This document shows positions 1 to 8,974 of a DNA stretch of 64,000 nucleotides, in pieces. Source of the DNA: Tessaracoccus oleiagri. GTDB taxonomy: Bacteria > Actinomycetota > Actinomycetes > Propionibacteriales > Propionibacteriaceae. The notes beneath the pieces are model-generated. The model was given only the letters and a program-made list of their open reading frames with translations. It made no database searches and had not been told where the DNA came from. Positions within the stretch are counted from its first letter, which is position 1. Every line of letters starts with the position of its first letter. The stretch is taken from assembly GCF_900103275.1 (NCBI RefSeq), contig NZ_FNGP01000004.1:124001-188000 (forward strand), read 5' to 3'. The translations under genes and the position numbers were made by a program.

Positions 1-1
1 G

Positions 2-295
2 ATCGCCAACCCCACCATGCCGGAGAAGGGCGAGCGCTACCTGGGCACGGTCGTCAAGACCACGACCTTCGGCGCGTTCGTCTCGCTCCTGCCGGGCAAG
101 GACGGCCTCCTGCACATCTCGAAGCTCCGCGGGCTCGCCGGCGGCAAGCGCGTCGAGAGCGTGGACGACGTCGTGAGCGTCGGGCAGAAGCTGCAGGTGG
201 AGATCTCCGACATCGACGACCGCGGCAAGCTGTCGCTCATCCCGGTCCTCGACGAGGAGCAGGCGCAGGCGGAGGAAGCCTCCGACGAGGAGTGA
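2..295 (+). CDS. pnp: Polyribonucleotide nucleotidyltransferase, C-terminal part (partial)
   Basis: This is the 3' end of a gene that begins before the window; the frame is open from base 2. The 97 visible codons encode an S1 RNA-binding domain ([18 protein letters not shown], then DGLLHISKL and [12 protein letters not shown]) followed by an acidic tail of Glu, Asp, Gln and Ala. This order and the exact S1 sequence type are those of actinobacterial PNPase, which degrades and polymerises RNA 3' to 5' using phosphate; the S1 domain grips the substrate. An isolated S1 protein cannot be excluded from this fragment alone, but dapB lying downstream fits the usual pnp neighbourhood of high-GC Gram-positives. 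A strong hairpin follows the stop. Confidence 0.85.
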   Translation: MANPTMPEKGERYLGTVVKTTTFGAFVSLLPGKDGLLHISKLRGLAGGKRVESVDDVVSVGQKLQVEISDIDDRGKLSLIPVLDEEQAQAEEASDEE

Positions 296-317
296 CCTCC
301 ACGAACGATCGACGGGG

Positions 318-350
318 GAGGGGCGGCGCGGTGCGCCGCCCCTCTTCCGT
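318..350 (+). terminator. Intrinsic terminator of pnp
   Basis: A perfect 12 bp GC-rich stem (arms 318-329 and 333-344) with a GGT loop is followed by a CTTCCGTT stretch. It lies 23 bases after the pnp stop and is a good rho-independent terminator despite the short U run. Confidence 0.75.
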
Positions 351-457
351 TCCCACCGCGGTCCGCTCGCGGTGCTGGTCTGGCGGGATTCCCGCGTTAG
401 CGATACAAAAGGGGTAGAGGCCCGCCCGGGCGCCCGACCCACCACACGGAGGCAACC

Positions 458-1198
458 ATGACCGAGATTCGAGTAGGCGTGTTCGGCGTCAGCGGCAAGA
501 TGGGCAGCCAGGTGGTGCGGGCCGTGGGCGAGGCGCCCGGGATGACCATCGTTGGCGGCTCGGACATCAGGGAGCCCCGGGAGACTATCGCCAACGCGCA
601 GGTCGTGGTGGACTTCACCCACCCCGACGCGGTCATGGACAACATCGAGTGGTGCCTCTCGCGGAACCTGCACATGGTCATCGGCACCACCGGCTTCACC
701 GAGGAGCGACTCGCCCGCGTCCGCGAACTGTGCGAGGAACACCCCCAGGTGGGCGTGGTGGTGGCGGCGAACTTCTCCGTCGGCGCCGTCCTGATGATGA
801 AGTTCGCGGAACTGGCGGCCCCGCACTTCCCGTCGGTCGAGATCGTCGAGCTGCACCATCCCAACAAGGCGGATGCCCCGTCGGGGACCGCGACGACGAC
901 GGCGCAGCGCGTCGCCGCCGCACGGGCCGCCGCCGGCCTCGGCCCGGTGCCCGACGCGACCGTGCAGGACAACGGGGCCCGCGGCGGTGTCGTCGACGGG
1001 ATCCACGTCCACGGCATCCGGCTCCAGGGGCTCGTGGCGCACCAGGAGGTGCTGCTCGGTACGGCCGGGGAGACGCTGACCATCCGCCACGACTCGTTCG
1101 ACCGCGCGTCGTTCATGCCGGGTGTGGTCGCCGGCATCCGGCACGTGGTCCGGAACCCCGGGCTCACCCTCGGCATCGAGTCGATCATCGGCCTGTAG
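458..1198 (+). CDS. dapB: 4-hydroxy-tetrahydrodipicolinate reductase
   Basis: DapB reduces hydroxy-tetrahydrodipicolinate with NAD(P)H in the diaminopimelate/lysine pathway, supplying peptidoglycan precursors in the cytoplasm. The 246-residue protein is of normal length. It opens with the nucleotide-binding motif GVFGVSGKMGSQV, has GTTGF in the Rossmann part, and carries the catalytic and substrate-binding segment ELHHPNKADAPSGTA with the two His and the Lys typical of the family. The C-terminal half contains GLVAHQEVLLG. The ATG follows CGGAGGCAACC, a good ribosome-binding site. The gene is not in an obvious operon: a terminator separates it from pnp and 119 bases separate it from the next gene. 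Confidence 0.97.
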   Translation: MTEIRVGVFGVSGKMGSQVVRAVGEAPGMTIVGGSDIREPRETIANAQVVVDFTHPDAVMDNIEWCLSRNLHMVIGTTGFTEERLARVRELCEEHPQVGVVVAANFSVGAVLMMKFAELAAPHFPSVEIVELHHPNKADAPSGTATTTAQRVAAARAAAGLGPVPDATVQDNGARGGVVDGIHVHGIRLQGLVAHQEVLLGTAGETLTIRHDSFDRASFMPGVVAGIRHVVRNPGLTLGIESIIGL

Positions 1199-1317
1199 GC
1201 GCGGCGGACGGATCGCCGGAAAAAAACTTCGGCGAAGGTGCATCCGAACGGGGGAGTTCCGACGAAGTGCTTGGTGTCGGGGGTGACCAGCACCCCTTCC
1301 ACCGAAAGGACATCGTC

Positions 1318-2121
1318 ATGAAACTCCTTCGACTCCTCGTCGCCGGATCCCTCGCCGTATCCGCTTCGGCAGCGTTGGCCCAGACCGCGGCAGCCGACGA
1401 CCACACCGCCACCGTCTCCGTCCTGCACGGCGTCCCCGGGGCCACCGTCGACGTCTACGCCAACGGCGACGAGCTCCTCAAGGACTTCGCGCCCGGCACC
1501 CTCACCGATCCGCAGCAACTGCCCGCGGGCGAGTACGACCTCAAGGTCGTGGCCGCAGGCGCCGGCGCGGACGGCGAGGCCGTCATCGAGGCCAACGACG
1601 TCACCGTGCCCGCGGGCGCGAACATCACCGTGGTCGCCCACCTGAAGGCCGACGGCACCCCGGTGCTGACGCCGTTCGTCAACGACACCGCCGCCTCCGC
1701 CGAGGGTGCGCGCCTCACTGTTCGCCACGTGGCGGCCGCTCCCGAGGTGGACGTCCGTGCGGGGGGCTCCCCGGTGGTGACGGCCCTCGCCAACCCCGAG
1801 GAGGCCAAGCTGGACATCGCCGCGGGCACCGTCTCGGCAGACGTCGTCGCGGCGGGCACCGACACCGTGGTGCTCGGCCCCGCCGACGTGACCCTCACCG
1901 AGGGCAACAACACCATCGTGTACGCCTGGGGCTCGCTTGACGACGAGAACCTCGCGCTCGCGGTGCAGACGGTCGGCATCGGCGACCACGCTGGGCTCCC
2001 CAGCACCGGCGTCTCCGACGAGCCGCTGCCCACTGCGCCGCTCGCCCTCGCGGTCGGTGTGGTCGCCGTGGTGGCGGCAGTGGCCGGCCGGGTGGTGCTC
2101 CGCAGCAGGGTCCGTGCCTGA
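1318..2121 (+). CDS. Secreted DUF4397 protein with LPXTG cell-wall anchor
   Basis: The 267-residue product begins with an export signal (MKLLRLL, a hydrophobic core, then an Ala-rich cleavage region before ADDHTATV). Two DUF4397 beta-sandwich units follow: the first has SVLHGVPGATVDVYANG and the second has LTVRHVAAAPEVDVRAGG. Residues 227-231 are LPSTG, followed by a hydrophobic helix and the basic tail RSRVRA, a complete sortase sorting signal, so the protein should be bound to peptidoglycan. The start is the ATG after ACCGAAAGGACATCGTC; the frame is open further upstream across dapB but the signal peptide fixes this start. It lies directly before an ECF sigma/anti-sigma pair. DUF4397 proteins have no established biochemical function; no sortase gene is in the window. 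Confidence 0.88.
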   Translation: MKLLRLLVAGSLAVSASAALAQTAAADDHTATVSVLHGVPGATVDVYANGDELLKDFAPGTLTDPQQLPAGEYDLKVVAAGAGADGEAVIEANDVTVPAGANITVVAHLKADGTPVLTPFVNDTAASAEGARLTVRHVAAAPEVDVRAGGSPVVTALANPEEAKLDIAAGTVSADVVAAGTDTVVLGPADVTLTEGNNTIVYAWGSLDDENLALAVQTVGIGDHAGLPSTGVSDEPLPTAPLALAVGVVAVVAAVAGRVVLRSRVRA

Positions 2122-2137
2122 TCACCGTCCCCCCTCA

Positions 2138-2171
2138 GGCCCCCGTGCCGCCCCCCGGCGGCACGGGGGCC
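2138..2171 (+). terminator. Perfect GC hairpin after the DUF4397 gene
   Basis: A 15 bp perfect stem (2138-2152 with 2157-2171) with a CCCC loop begins 16 bases after the stop. It is a likely transcription end, but no U run follows, so its efficiency is uncertain. Confidence 0.55.
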
Positions 2172-2200
2172 GACCCCGTTTCGCTGTGGTACCGAAGGGG

Positions 2201-2213
2201 AGTGTGTCACACT
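2201..2213. promoter_or_regulatory. Palindrome just before the sigma factor start
   Basis: AGTGTGTCACACT is a perfect 13-base palindrome ending 7 bases before the ATG of the ECF sigma gene. The same stretch contains CACACT spaced like a -10 box for a leaderless message. It may be a regulator site or chance; no regulator is identified. Confidence 0.3.
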
Positions 2214-2220
2214 GACTGCC

Positions 2221-2787
2221 ATGATCGTCGAGGACCTCACCCCCGTGGGTGTGCTGGCCGGACGGTTGGCCGCGGGCGATCCGCTCGCGCTGCGCGAGGC
2301 GTTCGACCGCTGGTCGCGCCTCGTCCACACCGTCGCCCGCTCGGCACTGGGTTCGGTGGCCGACGCGGACGACGTGACACAGCAGGTCTTCATCGCCGCG
2401 TGGAACTCGCGGGCCAGCCTGCGGGCCACCGACGAGTCCCTCCCCGCCTGGTTGCTCGGCATCTGCCGGCTCAAGGTGATCGATGCGCTCCGGGCCCGCA
2501 GCCGCGGACTCCGGAACGACGAGGCGATGCACAGCGAGGGGATGCGCTCGGACCAGGGCCAACCAGCCGGTCTCGACTCGGTCGTGGACGCCGTGGTCGT
2601 GCGCGACGCGCTCGATGCGCTCGGCGACCCCCGGGGGCGCGTGCTGAGGATGGTGTACCTGGAGGACCGGACTCACGAGGACGTCGCCGCTGCGCTGCAG
2701 CTTCCGCTGGGTACGGTGAAGAGCCACGTGAGGCGTGGCCTGGAGAAGTTGAGGGGCATCTTCGAGGAGGTGGATTCCGGTGTCTGA
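2221..2787 (+). CDS. ECF-type RNA polymerase sigma factor
   Basis: The 188-residue protein has the two-domain form of extracytoplasmic-function sigma factors. Region 2 spans about residues 20-95 (FDRWSRLVHTVARSAL, DADDVTQQVFIAAW, WLLGICRLKVIDALR) and region 4 lies at about 130-180 (VLRMVYLEDRTHEDVAAAL, LPLGTVKSHVRRGLEKLR, the -35-recognition helix-turn-helix). It should direct RNA polymerase to a small regulon. The anti-sigma gene starts inside its last codons, an arrangement that keeps the two proteins in balance. The DUF4397 surface-protein gene immediately upstream is the obvious candidate target, which is inference from position. Confidence 0.92.
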   Translation: MIVEDLTPVGVLAGRLAAGDPLALREAFDRWSRLVHTVARSALGSVADADDVTQQVFIAAWNSRASLRATDESLPAWLLGICRLKVIDALRARSRGLRNDEAMHSEGMRSDQGQPAGLDSVVDAVVVRDALDALGDPRGRVLRMVYLEDRTHEDVAAALQLPLGTVKSHVRRGLEKLRGIFEEVDSGV

Positions 2788-3394
2788 GGACCGCGAGTAC
2801 TCGCTCGACGAGGTCGCGCAGCGGTTCCGCCGCGCCGCCACGGCGGAACCGGCATGGTCGGAGCCGTCGGCGGGCACGTGGGAGGCGATCGCCGCCGCCA
2901 CGGGCATCGAGGTGGAGCCGCCGCCGTCGCCCGCTCCGGCCCCGGGTGGCGTGGGCCGGAGGGGTCTGCTGCTCGGTGGCGCCGGGATGCTGGCCGGCAT
3001 CGCGCTGGGCGTGGCCGGCGCAGTGGCCCTCGGCGCGCTGGACGACTTGGGGGAGACCATCCTGCGGGCGGTACTGACCCCGCTGGACCGCCCCGACGAG
3101 ACGCTGGGCACCGCCGAGCTGCGCGAGCGGGAGACCGGCTACAGCCTCTCGGTGGAGGTTCCCGACGGCGTCGCGAACCCCGACGGGTACGTCGAGGTGT
3201 GGCTGATCAACTCGGACGGCCAGCGCATGGTGTCGATCGGCGTGTTCCCGGCCGACACCGTCGGCAGGTTCATCGTCGACCCGTCCCTCATCGAGGCCGG
3301 CTACGTGATCGTGGACCTCTCCAACGAGCGCTTCGACGACGAGCCGCGCCACTCCGGCGACACGATCATGCGGGGTCAGCTGGTGCGGGACTGA
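2780..3394 (+). CDS. Membrane anti-sigma factor, RskA-like
   Basis: The GTG start overlaps the sigma-factor stop by 8 bases, so the pair is translationally coupled. The 204-residue protein has a short N-terminal region with an SLDEVAQRF-type helix, a proline-rich linker, one transmembrane helix at about residues 62-86 (Gly/Ala/Leu rich), and an extracytoplasmic domain of about 115 residues resembling the C-terminal domain of anti-sigma-K factors (GYSLSVEVPDG, GYVEVWLINSDGQRMVSIGV). It probably holds the sigma factor at the membrane until a signal releases it. The N-terminus is too short for a classical zinc-binding ASD and has no HxxxCxxC motif, so the binding mode is unclear. Confidence 0.8.
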   Translation: MSEDREYSLDEVAQRFRRAATAEPAWSEPSAGTWEAIAAATGIEVEPPPSPAPAPGGVGRRGLLLGGAGMLAGIALGVAGAVALGALDDLGETILRAVLTPLDRPDETLGTAELRERETGYSLSVEVPDGVANPDGYVEVWLINSDGQRMVSIGVFPADTVGRFIVDPSLIEAGYVIVDLSNERFDDEPRHSGDTIMRGQLVRD

Positions 3395-3905
3395 TGTCGG
3401 TGTGGAGGCGGATGAGCTTGAGGCTCGCCTGACCGCTCTCGGTGGTCGCCTCCTGGTGCGCGCCGTCGGTGGCCCAGCCGCCCGAGACGAGGAAGTCGCG
3501 CAGGTCGTCCGCCTGGGACGGCACCCACATCGTCGCCGTCTCGAAGCCGTCCTGGCGCAGCGTGTCCACGGCCGCGTTCATGAGCCGGGAGCCGTGCCCG
3601 GTGTCGCGGTTCCTCACGTCGACGACGAACTCCTGGACCTGCCCGGTGGCCGGGCCTGCGTCCGGGTCGTCGGAGGGTGCCGTCACCGCGAAGCCGACGA
3701 TGCCGTCCTCGCCGATCGCCACCAGCACCCGCATCTTCGCCAGCGGCGGGCGGGTGATGGCCTGGTGCCAGATGCGGCTCGCCTGGTCGGCCGGCACCTC
3801 GCTCAGCATCACCTTGAGGGCGGGGTCCTCGCCCCACGCGCGGCGCTGGATGCGGGCGATGTCGACGGCCTCGGCGGGCATGGCGAGGCGAACTGTGTTG
3901 ATCAT
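3366..3905 (-). CDS. GNAT family N-acetyltransferase
   Basis: The 179-residue protein has the GNAT fold: an N-terminal strand-helix (TVRLAMPAEAVDIARIQRRAW), a central beta region (IVGFAVTAP, VQEFVVDVRNRDTGHG) and the acetyl-CoA loop RDTGHGSRLMNAAVDTLRQ near residue 105, followed by FLVSGGW. It transfers an acetyl group to an unknown amine. The gene is convergent with the anti-sigma gene and the two 3' ends overlap by 29 bases. It is divergent from RNase J; a TAGACT box six bases before the ATG and the absence of a ribosome-binding site suggest a leaderless transcript. Confidence 0.85.
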   Translation of the reverse strand: MINTVRLAMPAEAVDIARIQRRAWGEDPALKVMLSEVPADQASRIWHQAITRPPLAKMRVLVAIGEDGIVGFAVTAPSDDPDAGPATGQVQEFVVDVRNRDTGHGSRLMNAAVDTLRQDGFETATMWVPSQADDLRDFLVSGGWATDGAHQEATTESGQASLKLIRLHTDISPAPADPA

Positions 3906-3911
3906 GGGGAC

Positions 3912-3931
3912 AGTCTATTGTCGGTTAGCCT
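3912..3931. promoter_or_regulatory. Back-to-back -10 boxes of two leaderless genes
   Basis: The 33-base gap between the GNAT and RNase J start codons holds TAGACT on the minus strand (3912-3917, six bases before the GNAT ATG) and TAGCCT on the plus strand (3926-3931, seven bases before the RNase J ATG). Neither gene has a Shine-Dalgarno sequence. Both transcripts probably start at the A of the initiation codon. Confidence 0.55.
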
Positions 3932-3938
3932 TACCCCT

Positions 3939-5615
3939 ATGAGTGAACTCCGTACCCCACCCAAGTTGAAGCCCGGCACCCTGCGTGTGATCCCGCTCGG
4001 TGGGCTGGGCGACGTGGGGCGCAACTCCACCGCGTTCGAGATCGACGGCGAGATCGCCCTCGTGGACTGCGGCGTGCTGTTCCCGGAGGAGACCCACCCG
4101 GGCGTCGACCTCATCCTGCCCGCCCTCGACCACCTGTCGGACCGCCTCGACGACATCGTGGCGCTCGTCCTCACGCACGGCCACGAGGACCACATCGGCG
4201 CCGTCCCCTACCTCCTGAAGATGCGCCCCGACGTCCCCATCTACGGCTCGAAGCTCACGCTGGCGCTGGTGGCCGGCAAGCTGCGCGAGCACCGGCTCCG
4301 CGACTTCAAGCTCTTCGACGTGGCGGAGGGCGATGTGGTCCGCGCGGGCGGGTACGAGTTCGAGTTCTTCGCGGTCAACCACTCCATCCCCGACGCCCTC
4401 GCGGTGGCGATCCGCACCAAGGCCGGCGTCGCGCTCCACACCGGCGACTTCAAGATGGACCAGCTGCCGCTCGACGGCCGTCTCACGGACCTCCGGGGTT
4501 TCGCGCGGCTCGGCGCCAAGGGCGTGGACCTGTTCCTCGTCGACTCCACCAATGCGGAGACCCCCGGGTTCACGACGCACGAGGTGGACCTCGAGCCGGC
4601 GCTGGACCGCGTGTTCCAGGCGGCGAACGGGAAGCTGATCGTCGCCTGCTTCGCCAGCCACGTGCACCGCGTCCAGCAGGTGCTGGACCAGGCGGTGAAG
4701 CACGGGCGCAAGGCGGTCTACGTCGGCCGCTCGATGGTGCGCAACATGTCCACCGCCCGGGACCTCGGCTACCTCAGGGTGCCCGCCGGCGTCATGATCG
4801 AGCTCAAGGACCTCGGCAAGTACGCCGACGACGAGGTGGTGATCATCTCGACCGGCTCCCAGGGCGAGCCGCTGGCCGCGCTGAGCCGGATCGCCAACCA
4901 GGAGCACCAGCACATCGAGGTCGGCCCCGGCGACACGGTGCTGCTCGCGAGCTCGCTGATCCCCGGCAACGAGAACTCCGTCGGGCGCGTGATCAACGGG
5001 CTCACCCGCCTCGGCGCCAACGTCGTGCACAAGGGCAACGCGCTCGTGCACGTGTCCGGGCACGCCTCCGCGGGGGAGCTGCTCTACTGCTACAACCTCA
5101 TCCAGCCCAAGAACGTGATGCCCGTCCACGGGGAGGTGCGGCACCTCGTCGCCAACGGCAAGCTCGCCGCCCGCACCGGCATCCCGGAGGAGAACATCGT
5201 CATCGCCGAGGACGGTGTGGTGGTCGACCTGGCCAAGGGGCGCGCCCGCATCGTCGGCAGGGTCGACGCCAGCTACATCTTCGTCGACGGGACCACCGTC
5301 GGCGACGTGAGCGAGGCCGTCAACGACCGGCTCATCCTCGGTGAGGAGGGCTTCATCTCGATCGTCACGGTCGTCAGCACGCACAACCGCGAGGTCGTCT
5401 CGGGGCCCGAGATCAGCGCCCGCGGCTTCGCGGAGGACCCCTCGGTCTTCGACGAGGTGCACCGCCAGATCTACGAGGCGCTCGAGCAGGCGCTGCGCGA
5501 CGGGGTCGACGACACCCGCCGCCTGCAGCAGGTGGTCCGCCGCACGATCGGGGCCTGGGTTTCCCGGAAGCTGCGCCGTCGTCCTATGATCGTTCCGGTG
5601 GTCATCACCACCTAG
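3939..5615 (+). CDS. rnj: Ribonuclease J
   Basis: RNase J is a zinc-dependent 5'-3' exonuclease and endonuclease of the beta-CASP metallo-beta-lactamase family that processes rRNA and degrades mRNA. The 558-residue protein is normal for the family. The lactamase core has LGGLGDVGRN near the start, the metal motif LTHGHEDHIGAVPY, HTGDFKMDQ, and beta-CASP elements including VACFASHVHRV and STGSQGEPLAAL; VHVSGHAS and MPVHGEVRHL provide later metal ligands. The C-terminal domain (VRRTIGAWVSRKLRRRP) is complete. The open frame extends 5' to 3402 but that part is antisense to the GNAT gene and has no homology, so the ATG with the TAGCCT box just before it is chosen. Confidence 0.95.
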   Translation: MSELRTPPKLKPGTLRVIPLGGLGDVGRNSTAFEIDGEIALVDCGVLFPEETHPGVDLILPALDHLSDRLDDIVALVLTHGHEDHIGAVPYLLKMRPDVPIYGSKLTLALVAGKLREHRLRDFKLFDVAEGDVVRAGGYEFEFFAVNHSIPDALAVAIRTKAGVALHTGDFKMDQLPLDGRLTDLRGFARLGAKGVDLFLVDSTNAETPGFTTHEVDLEPALDRVFQAANGKLIVACFASHVHRVQQVLDQAVKHGRKAVYVGRSMVRNMSTARDLGYLRVPAGVMIELKDLGKYADDEVVIISTGSQGEPLAALSRIANQEHQHIEVGPGDTVLLASSLIPGNENSVGRVINGLTRLGANVVHKGNALVHVSGHASAGELLYCYNLIQPKNVMPVHGEVRHLVANGKLAARTGIPEENIVIAEDGVVVDLAKGRARIVGRVDASYIFVDGTTVGDVSEAVNDRLILGEEGFISIVTVVSTHNREVVSGPEISARGFAEDPSVFDEVHRQIYEALEQALRDGVDDTRRLQQVVRRTIGAWVSRKLRRRPMIVPVVITT

Positions 5616-5624
5616 CTCCCCGGT

Positions 5625-5653
5625 TTGACCCGTTCGCGGTCAGGACGTAAAGT
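5625..5653 (+). promoter_or_regulatory. Promoter of rplU-rpmA
   Basis: TTGACC (5625-5630) and TAAAGT (5648-5653) are separated by 17 bases, a near-consensus housekeeping promoter 10 bases after the RNase J stop. Transcription should begin near 5660, leaving an 80-base leader before rplU that could carry an L21-type control structure; I cannot show one by eye. Confidence 0.75.
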
Positions 5654-5743
5654 TGTCCCTCGGTGCATTGCTGGCGCAGGATCGTCGATCCGGGCGCGTC
5701 GCACCGATCCAGAGCTTGAAGTTGTTAAGAAGGTAGGTCAGGC

Positions 5744-6052
5744 GTGTACGCGATCGTGCGCAATGGCGGACGCCAGCACAAGGTTGCTGTTGGCGACATC
5801 CTGGACATCGACCTGGTGTCCGAAGAGGTCGGCGGTACCGTCAACCTGCAGCCCCTGCTGGTCGTCGACGGTGACAAGGTCACCTCCGACACCAAGGGTC
5901 TCCAGAAGGTCACCGTGGCAGCCGAGGTCCTCGGCGAGTCCAAGGGTCCCAAGATCCGCATCATGAAGTACAAGAACAAGACCGGTTACAAGAAGCGCCA
6001 GGGTCACCGCCAGCGGTACACCCAGGTCAAGGTCACCGGCATCGAGAGCTGA
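5744..6052 (+). CDS. rplU: 50S ribosomal protein L21
   Basis: The 102-residue protein is a standard bL21, which binds 23S rRNA in the large subunit. [18 protein letters not shown] at the N-terminus and [20 protein letters not shown] at the C-terminus are diagnostic. The start is GTG, preceded by AAGGTAGG. rpmA follows after 12 bases with its own GAGGGAG site, the usual L21-L27 operon, ending at a clear terminator. Confidence 0.98.
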   Translation: MYAIVRNGGRQHKVAVGDILDIDLVSEEVGGTVNLQPLLVVDGDKVTSDTKGLQKVTVAAEVLGESKGPKIRIMKYKNKTGYKKRQGHRQRYTQVKVTGIES

Positions 6053-6064
6053 GGGAGTACAGAA

Positions 6065-6313
6065 ATGGCATCCAAAAAGGGCGTTTCCTCGACCCGTAAC
6101 GGCCGCGACTCCAACGCCAAGCGTCTCGGGGTCAAGCGCTACGGTGGCCAGGTCGTCGGTGCGGGCGAGATCCTGATCCGCCAGCGCGGCACGCAGTTCC
6201 ACGCGGGCGACAACGTCGGCCGCGGCGGCGACGACACCCTCTTCGCGCTCGCCGAGGGCACCGTCGAGTTCGGCGTCAAGCGTGGCCGCAGGGTCATCAG
6301 CGTCGTCTCCTGA
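6065..6313 (+). CDS. rpmA: 50S ribosomal protein L27
   Basis: The 82-residue bL27 sits near the peptidyl-transferase centre of the large subunit. It has the typical N-terminus [19 protein letters not shown] and the core [20 protein letters not shown] and [17 protein letters not shown]. There is no N-terminal cleavage extension of the Firmicutes type. It is the second gene of the rplU operon and is followed by a terminator 17 bases downstream. Confidence 0.98.
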   Translation: MASKKGVSSTRNGRDSNAKRLGVKRYGGQVVGAGEILIRQRGTQFHAGDNVGRGGDDTLFALAEGTVEFGVKRGRRVISVVS

Positions 6314-6330
6314 CACCACACACTCACCGA

Positions 6331-6360
6331 AAGCGGCCCCGCGAGGGCCGCTTTTGTTTT
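6331..6360 (+). terminator. Intrinsic terminator of rplU-rpmA
   Basis: A 9 bp perfect stem (6331-6339 with 6345-6353), loop CGCGA, followed by TTGTTTT. This is the most classical rho-independent terminator in the window. Confidence 0.9.
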
Positions 6361-6396
6361 CCGCCGATCACCGGCCCGCGCAGTTAGGCTCATCCC

Positions 6397-7887
6397 ATGG
6401 CAATCCCGTCCTTCGTAGACCGAGTGAAACTGACCGTGGCCGCCGGCAACGGGGGACACGGGTGCGCCTCCGTGAAGCGCGAGAAGTTCAAGCCGCTGGG
6501 CGGCCCCGACGGCGGCAACGGCGGTGACGGCGGCTCGGTCATCTTCCGTGTCGACGGGGGCCTCACCACCCTGGTCGAGTTCCACCGCCAGTCCGTGCGC
6601 CGTGCATCCAACGGTGCGCCGGGCCAGGGCGACTTCCGGCACGGCGCGCGGGGCGAGGACATCGTGCTCAGCGTCCCGAGCGGCACCGTGGTCACCGACC
6701 TCGAGACCGGGGAACAGCTGGCGGACCTCACCGAGGAGGGTCAGGAGTTCGTCGCCGTGCTCGGCGGCAAGGGCGGGCTGGGCAACGCCGCGCTGGCCTC
6801 GTCGGCCCGCAAGGCCCCCGGCTTCGCGCTCCTCGGCGAGGAGGGCGAGGCGCGCGAGATCCAGTTGGAGCTCAAGGTCGTCGCCGACGTGGGTCTGGTG
6901 GGCTTCCCGTCCGCCGGCAAGTCGTCGCTGATCGCCGCCATCTCACGGGCTCGGCCCAAGATCGCCGACTACCCGTTCACCACGCTCGTGCCGAACCTTG
7001 GCGTCGTCGTGGCGGGAGACGTGACCTACACCGTCGCCGACGTCCCCGGCCTGATCGAGGGCGCCTCGCTGGGGAAGGGACTGGGCTTCGACTTCCTGCG
7101 CCACATCGACCGCTGCCAGGCCATCGTGCACGTCATCGACCTCGGGACCTACGAGCCCGGCCGCGACCCGGTGGGCGACCTCGAGATCATCGAGGGCGAG
7201 CTCGCCGCCCACGGGGGTCTCGAGGACCGCCCGCGCCTCGTCGCGCTCAACAAGGTCGACCTCCCGGACGCGCCCGAGATGGCGGAGATCGTCCGCCCCG
7301 ACCTCGAGCGCGCGGGGCACCGCGTCTTCGCGATCTCGACGAAGACCGGTGAGGGCCTGAACGAGCTGAAGTTCGCCATGGCGGAGATCGTCGAGGCCAG
7401 GCGGGCGGCCCTGCCGGCGGCGGAGCCGCGCCCGGTCATCCGGCCCAAGCCCGTGGGTCGCGCGAAGTCCGGGCAGGGCGAGTTCACGATCGTGAAGAAG
7501 GGCGACGGCGAGGGCGGCTTCGTGTGGCGCGTCCGGGGCGAGAAGCCCGAGCGCTGGATCCGGCAGACCGACTTCAACAACGCCGAGGCCGTCGGCTACC
7601 TCGCCGACCGGCTCAACCGCATCGGCATCGAGGCGAAGCTCCTGGAGATGGGGGCCGTCGCGGGCGACGCCGTGGCGATCGGTGGCGAGGACGCAGTAGT
7701 GTTTGATTTCGCACCACAGATCGAGACCGGTGCCGAGCTCCTCAGCCGGCGCGGGGAGGACCAGCGGCTCGAGTCCGAGCGTCCCGCCGCCGCACGGCGT
7801 CGCGAGCGGGACGCGGACTACCACGCGTCGAGGAACGCCGGGATCGACTACGCGCTGGAAGGACTCCCCACCGACGATGAGGACTGA
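6397..7887 (+). CDS. obgE: Obg family GTPase
   Basis: ObgE is an essential GTPase of 50S ribosome maturation and stress control. The 496-residue protein has the glycine-rich Obg fold (residues 1-160, with [17 protein letters not shown] and GGKGGLGN), the G domain with P-loop [10 protein letters not shown], switch [17 protein letters not shown] and NKVD, and the C-terminal OCT domain ([24 protein letters not shown]) found in actinobacterial Obg. An extra tail of about 50 residues rich in Arg and Glu follows. It overlaps proB by 11 bases. TAGGCT lies six bases before the ATG and no ribosome-binding site is seen, so the message is probably leaderless and separate from rpmA. Confidence 0.97.
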   Translation: MAIPSFVDRVKLTVAAGNGGHGCASVKREKFKPLGGPDGGNGGDGGSVIFRVDGGLTTLVEFHRQSVRRASNGAPGQGDFRHGARGEDIVLSVPSGTVVTDLETGEQLADLTEEGQEFVAVLGGKGGLGNAALASSARKAPGFALLGEEGEAREIQLELKVVADVGLVGFPSAGKSSLIAAISRARPKIADYPFTTLVPNLGVVVAGDVTYTVADVPGLIEGASLGKGLGFDFLRHIDRCQAIVHVIDLGTYEPGRDPVGDLEIIEGELAAHGGLEDRPRLVALNKVDLPDAPEMAEIVRPDLERAGHRVFAISTKTGEGLNELKFAMAEIVEARRAALPAAEPRPVIRPKPVGRAKSGQGEFTIVKKGDGEGGFVWRVRGEKPERWIRQTDFNNAEAVGYLADRLNRIGIEAKLLEMGAVAGDAVAIGGEDAVVFDFAPQIETGAELLSRRGEDQRLESERPAAARRRERDADYHASRNAGIDYALEGLPTDDED

Positions 7888-8968
7888 GGTCTCGGACGCC
7901 AAGCGGATCGTCGTCAAGATCGGTTCGTCGTCGCTGACCCGCCCCGACGGGCACCTCGACGAGGTCCGCGTGACCGAGATCGCCGCCGCCCTGGCCCGAC
8001 TGCACCGCTCGGGCAAGCGGATCGTCCTCGTGTCGTCGGGCGCGATCGCGGCGGGACTCCGTCCGCTGGGGCTGAAGAGGCGGCCGCGCGACCTCGAGAC
8101 CCAGCAGGCGGCGGCCGCCGTCGGGCAGGGCATGCTGATCCGGCACTACAGCGACGCGTTCGCGGAGCACGGCGCCATCATCGCGCAACTGCTGCTGACC
8201 GTCGAGGACGTGCTCCGGCCCACCACGTACCGCAACGCGCTCAACACCTTCTCCAGGCTCTTCCGGCTGGGCGTCATCCCCGTCGTGAACGAGAACGACA
8301 CGACCGCCACCCACGAGATCCGCTTCGGCGACAACGACCGGCTCGCCGCGCTGATCGCCCACCTCGTGCGGGCCGACGCGCTGCTGCTGTTCAGCGACGT
8401 CGACGGCCTGTACACGGCACACCCGGACACGCCGGGAGCGACGAGGCTGGACCGGGTCGACGACATCGCGTCCCTCTCCGTCGACACCTCCCGGGTCGGG
8501 TCGAAGATCGGCACCGGGGGCATGCGGACGAAGCTGCAGGCAGCCGAGATCGCCACCTCCGCGGGCATCTCGGTGGTGCTGACCCACGTGGACCGCTTCG
8601 AGGAGGCGATCGGCGGCGAGGAGGTCGGCACGTTCTTCACGCCCTCGGGCAAGCGCCGGCCGCGACGGCTGTTGTGGCTGGCCCACGCGGCCGAGCCACG
8701 CGGGCGGGTCCACGTCGACGCCGGCGCCGTGCGGGCCATCACGAAGCGCCACGCGTCCCTGCTCCCCGTCGGGGTGACGCAGGTCGAGGGGGCGTTCGCC
8801 GAGGGGGATCCCATCGAGGTGGTGGGGCCGGACGACCTCGTCGTGGCGCGAGGCTTCGCCGGGCACGGGTCGCACGAGCTCCTCGACGCGCTGGCCTCCG
8901 GCGACGCGGACGGTGCGCTCGGCATGCATGGGCCAGTGGTCCACCGGGACCTCCTCATCCTGCTCTGA
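7877..8968 (+). CDS. proB: Glutamate 5-kinase with PUA domain
   Basis: ProB phosphorylates glutamate as the first step of proline synthesis; proA, the next step, lies 2 kb downstream beyond two unrelated genes. The 363-residue protein has the amino-acid kinase domain ([67 protein letters not shown]) and a C-terminal PUA domain from about residue 275. The ATG at 7877 overlaps the obgE stop and its product starts [16 protein letters not shown]; the long upstream open frame inside obgE has no kinase sequence. Confidence 0.97.
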   Translation: MRTEVSDAKRIVVKIGSSSLTRPDGHLDEVRVTEIAAALARLHRSGKRIVLVSSGAIAAGLRPLGLKRRPRDLETQQAAAAVGQGMLIRHYSDAFAEHGAIIAQLLLTVEDVLRPTTYRNALNTFSRLFRLGVIPVVNENDTTATHEIRFGDNDRLAALIAHLVRADALLLFSDVDGLYTAHPDTPGATRLDRVDDIASLSVDTSRVGSKIGTGGMRTKLQAAEIATSAGISVVLTHVDRFEEAIGGEEVGTFFTPSGKRRPRRLLWLAHAAEPRGRVHVDAGAVRAITKRHASLLPVGVTQVEGAFAEGDPIEVVGPDDLVVARGFAGHGSHELLDALASGDADGALGMHGPVVHRDLLILL

Positions 8969-8974
8969 GCGGGC

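Noticed and set aside
397-1989. 530-codon open frame on the minus strand across dapB and the DUF4397 gene
   Set aside because: It is antisense to two well-supported genes, has no recognisable domain and shows the biased composition of a shadow frame in GC-rich DNA.
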